In this document: piece after piece, positions 5,738 through 5,952 of the stretch
How positions within the stretch are numbered: the first letter of the stretch is position 1
How the letters are laid out: every line of letters starts with the position of its first letter
Assembly: GCA_009885185.1 (NCBI GenBank)
Contig: VFLF01000597.1
Location: 1-5,952, forward strand
Direction of reading: 5' to 3'
Source: Nitrosomonadales bacterium
GTDB lineage: Bacteria > Pseudomonadota > Gammaproteobacteria > Burkholderiales > SG8-41
DNA length: 5,952 nucleotides
Position numbers and translations under genes: made by a program
Notes under the pieces: model-generated
Told to the model about the DNA's origin: nothing
The model's database searches: none
What the model saw: the letters and a program-made list of their open reading frames with translations, nothing else

Positions 5738-5755
5738 TTTTTAATGCAGTAACGT

Positions 5756-5790
5756 AAAAAGCCCCGGGGCGTGAGCTTCGGGGCTTTTTT
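5756..5790 (+). terminator. Intrinsic terminator of the phasin gene, probably bidirectional
   Basis: A long hairpin begins 18 nt after the phasin stop. AAAAAGCCCCG (5756-5766) pairs with CGGGGCTTTTT (5779-5789). The stem can continue inward through two G-U pairs and two G-C pairs to a GUGA (GNRA-type) tetraloop at 5771-5774, giving about 15 pairs in all. A run of six T follows on the plus strand. The A-run on the left arm becomes a T-run on the opposite strand, so it can also end transcription of the converging minus-strand gene. Confidence 0.92.
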
Positions 5791-5805
5791 CATTTTTTGA
5801 CCGCT

Positions 5806-5952
5806 TTATGGCGCCGCGAACACCGGCGCATCCGTCCACGGAAAATTCATCTCACTCACACCCTGCTTGAGGTCAACCATCGCCGCCGCCACTTGCGCGG
5901 GATCGCCTCTCGCACCGAGCTCAATAAAGCGTTCCGGCTGCACGCGCGGCAA
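5806..5952 (-). CDS. C-terminal end of an unrecognised protein (runs off the right edge)
   Basis: The minus strand is open for 48 codons from the window edge to TAA at 5806-5808. The C terminus reads LPRVQPERFIELGARGDPAQ and continues to the end MNFPWTDAPVFAAP. I do not recognise the family. It has a short helical-looking stretch (about the middle 20 residues) and a Pro-rich ending, with no motif and no membrane segment. This frame is preferred because its codons are G/C-rich at third positions and it ends just before the shared terminator, converging on the phasin gene. Another minus frame is also open for part of the stretch but hits a TGA earlier and gives an Arg/Trp/Ser-rich peptide. Confidence 0.6.
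   Translation of the reverse strand: MPRVQPERFIELGARGDPAQVAAAMVDLKQGVSEMNFPWTDAPVFAAP

Noticed and set aside
1..5952. CRISPR arrays, tRNA or rRNA genes, insertion sequences, phage genes, or toxin-antitoxin pairs
   Set aside because: No regularly spaced repeats, tRNA-like cloverleaf, transposase-like product or terminal inverted repeats were seen on either strand. The window appears to be ordinary chromosomal core or near-core DNA.

Overview
The window looks like chromosomal DNA from a GC-rich proteobacterium, most likely a betaproteobacterium. The main clue is a short PhaP-type phasin next to a compact lipid-transport operon whose permease carries an N-terminal STAS domain and whose last transport gene encodes a PqiC-like lipoprotein. 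Coding sequence is GC-rich with G/C at third positions; the intergenic regions are clearly AT-rich. The assignment rests on gene type and style only, because no rRNA or marker gene is present.

Layout: (1) Positions 1-845, minus strand: N-terminal 281 codons of an MFS transporter that runs off the left edge. (2) Positions 846-1007: AT-rich gap with a candidate -10 box and an 8-bp inverted repeat. (3) Positions 1008-4927, minus strand: a tight five-gene operon, transcribed right to left: STAS-MlaE permease (GTG start), MlaF-like ATPase, MlaD-like MCE protein, PqiC-like lipoprotein, and an HIT-family nucleotide hydrolase. Junctions are -4, +13, -1 and +9 nt. (4) Positions 4928-5197: divergent control region with a near-consensus sigma70 promoter for the phasin, a plausible opposite promoter for the lipid operon, a perfect 9-bp dyad, and two 18-bp inverted sites that bracket the phasin promoter. 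(5) Positions 5198-5737, plus strand: phasin, followed by a strong hairpin terminator. (6) Positions 5806-5952, minus strand: the C-terminal 49 codons of an unrecognised protein that converges on the phasin.

How the genes work together: permease, ATPase and MCE protein should form an inner-membrane MlaFED-like lipid ABC transporter. The STAS domain probably replaces the separate MlaB subunit. No MlaC-type periplasmic carrier is present; an outer-membrane lipoprotein sits in its place, and the MCE protein has a long helical C-terminal extension that could reach toward it. The phasin would coat polyhydroxyalkanoate granules. It is transcribed away from the lipid operon from a shared 270-bp region.

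Nothing here is a clearly new system. The observations most worth following are the paired 18-bp sites around the phasin promoter, the loss of the conserved STAS threonine in the fused permease, the HIT gene translated from within the lipid operon, and the carrier-less MCE architecture.
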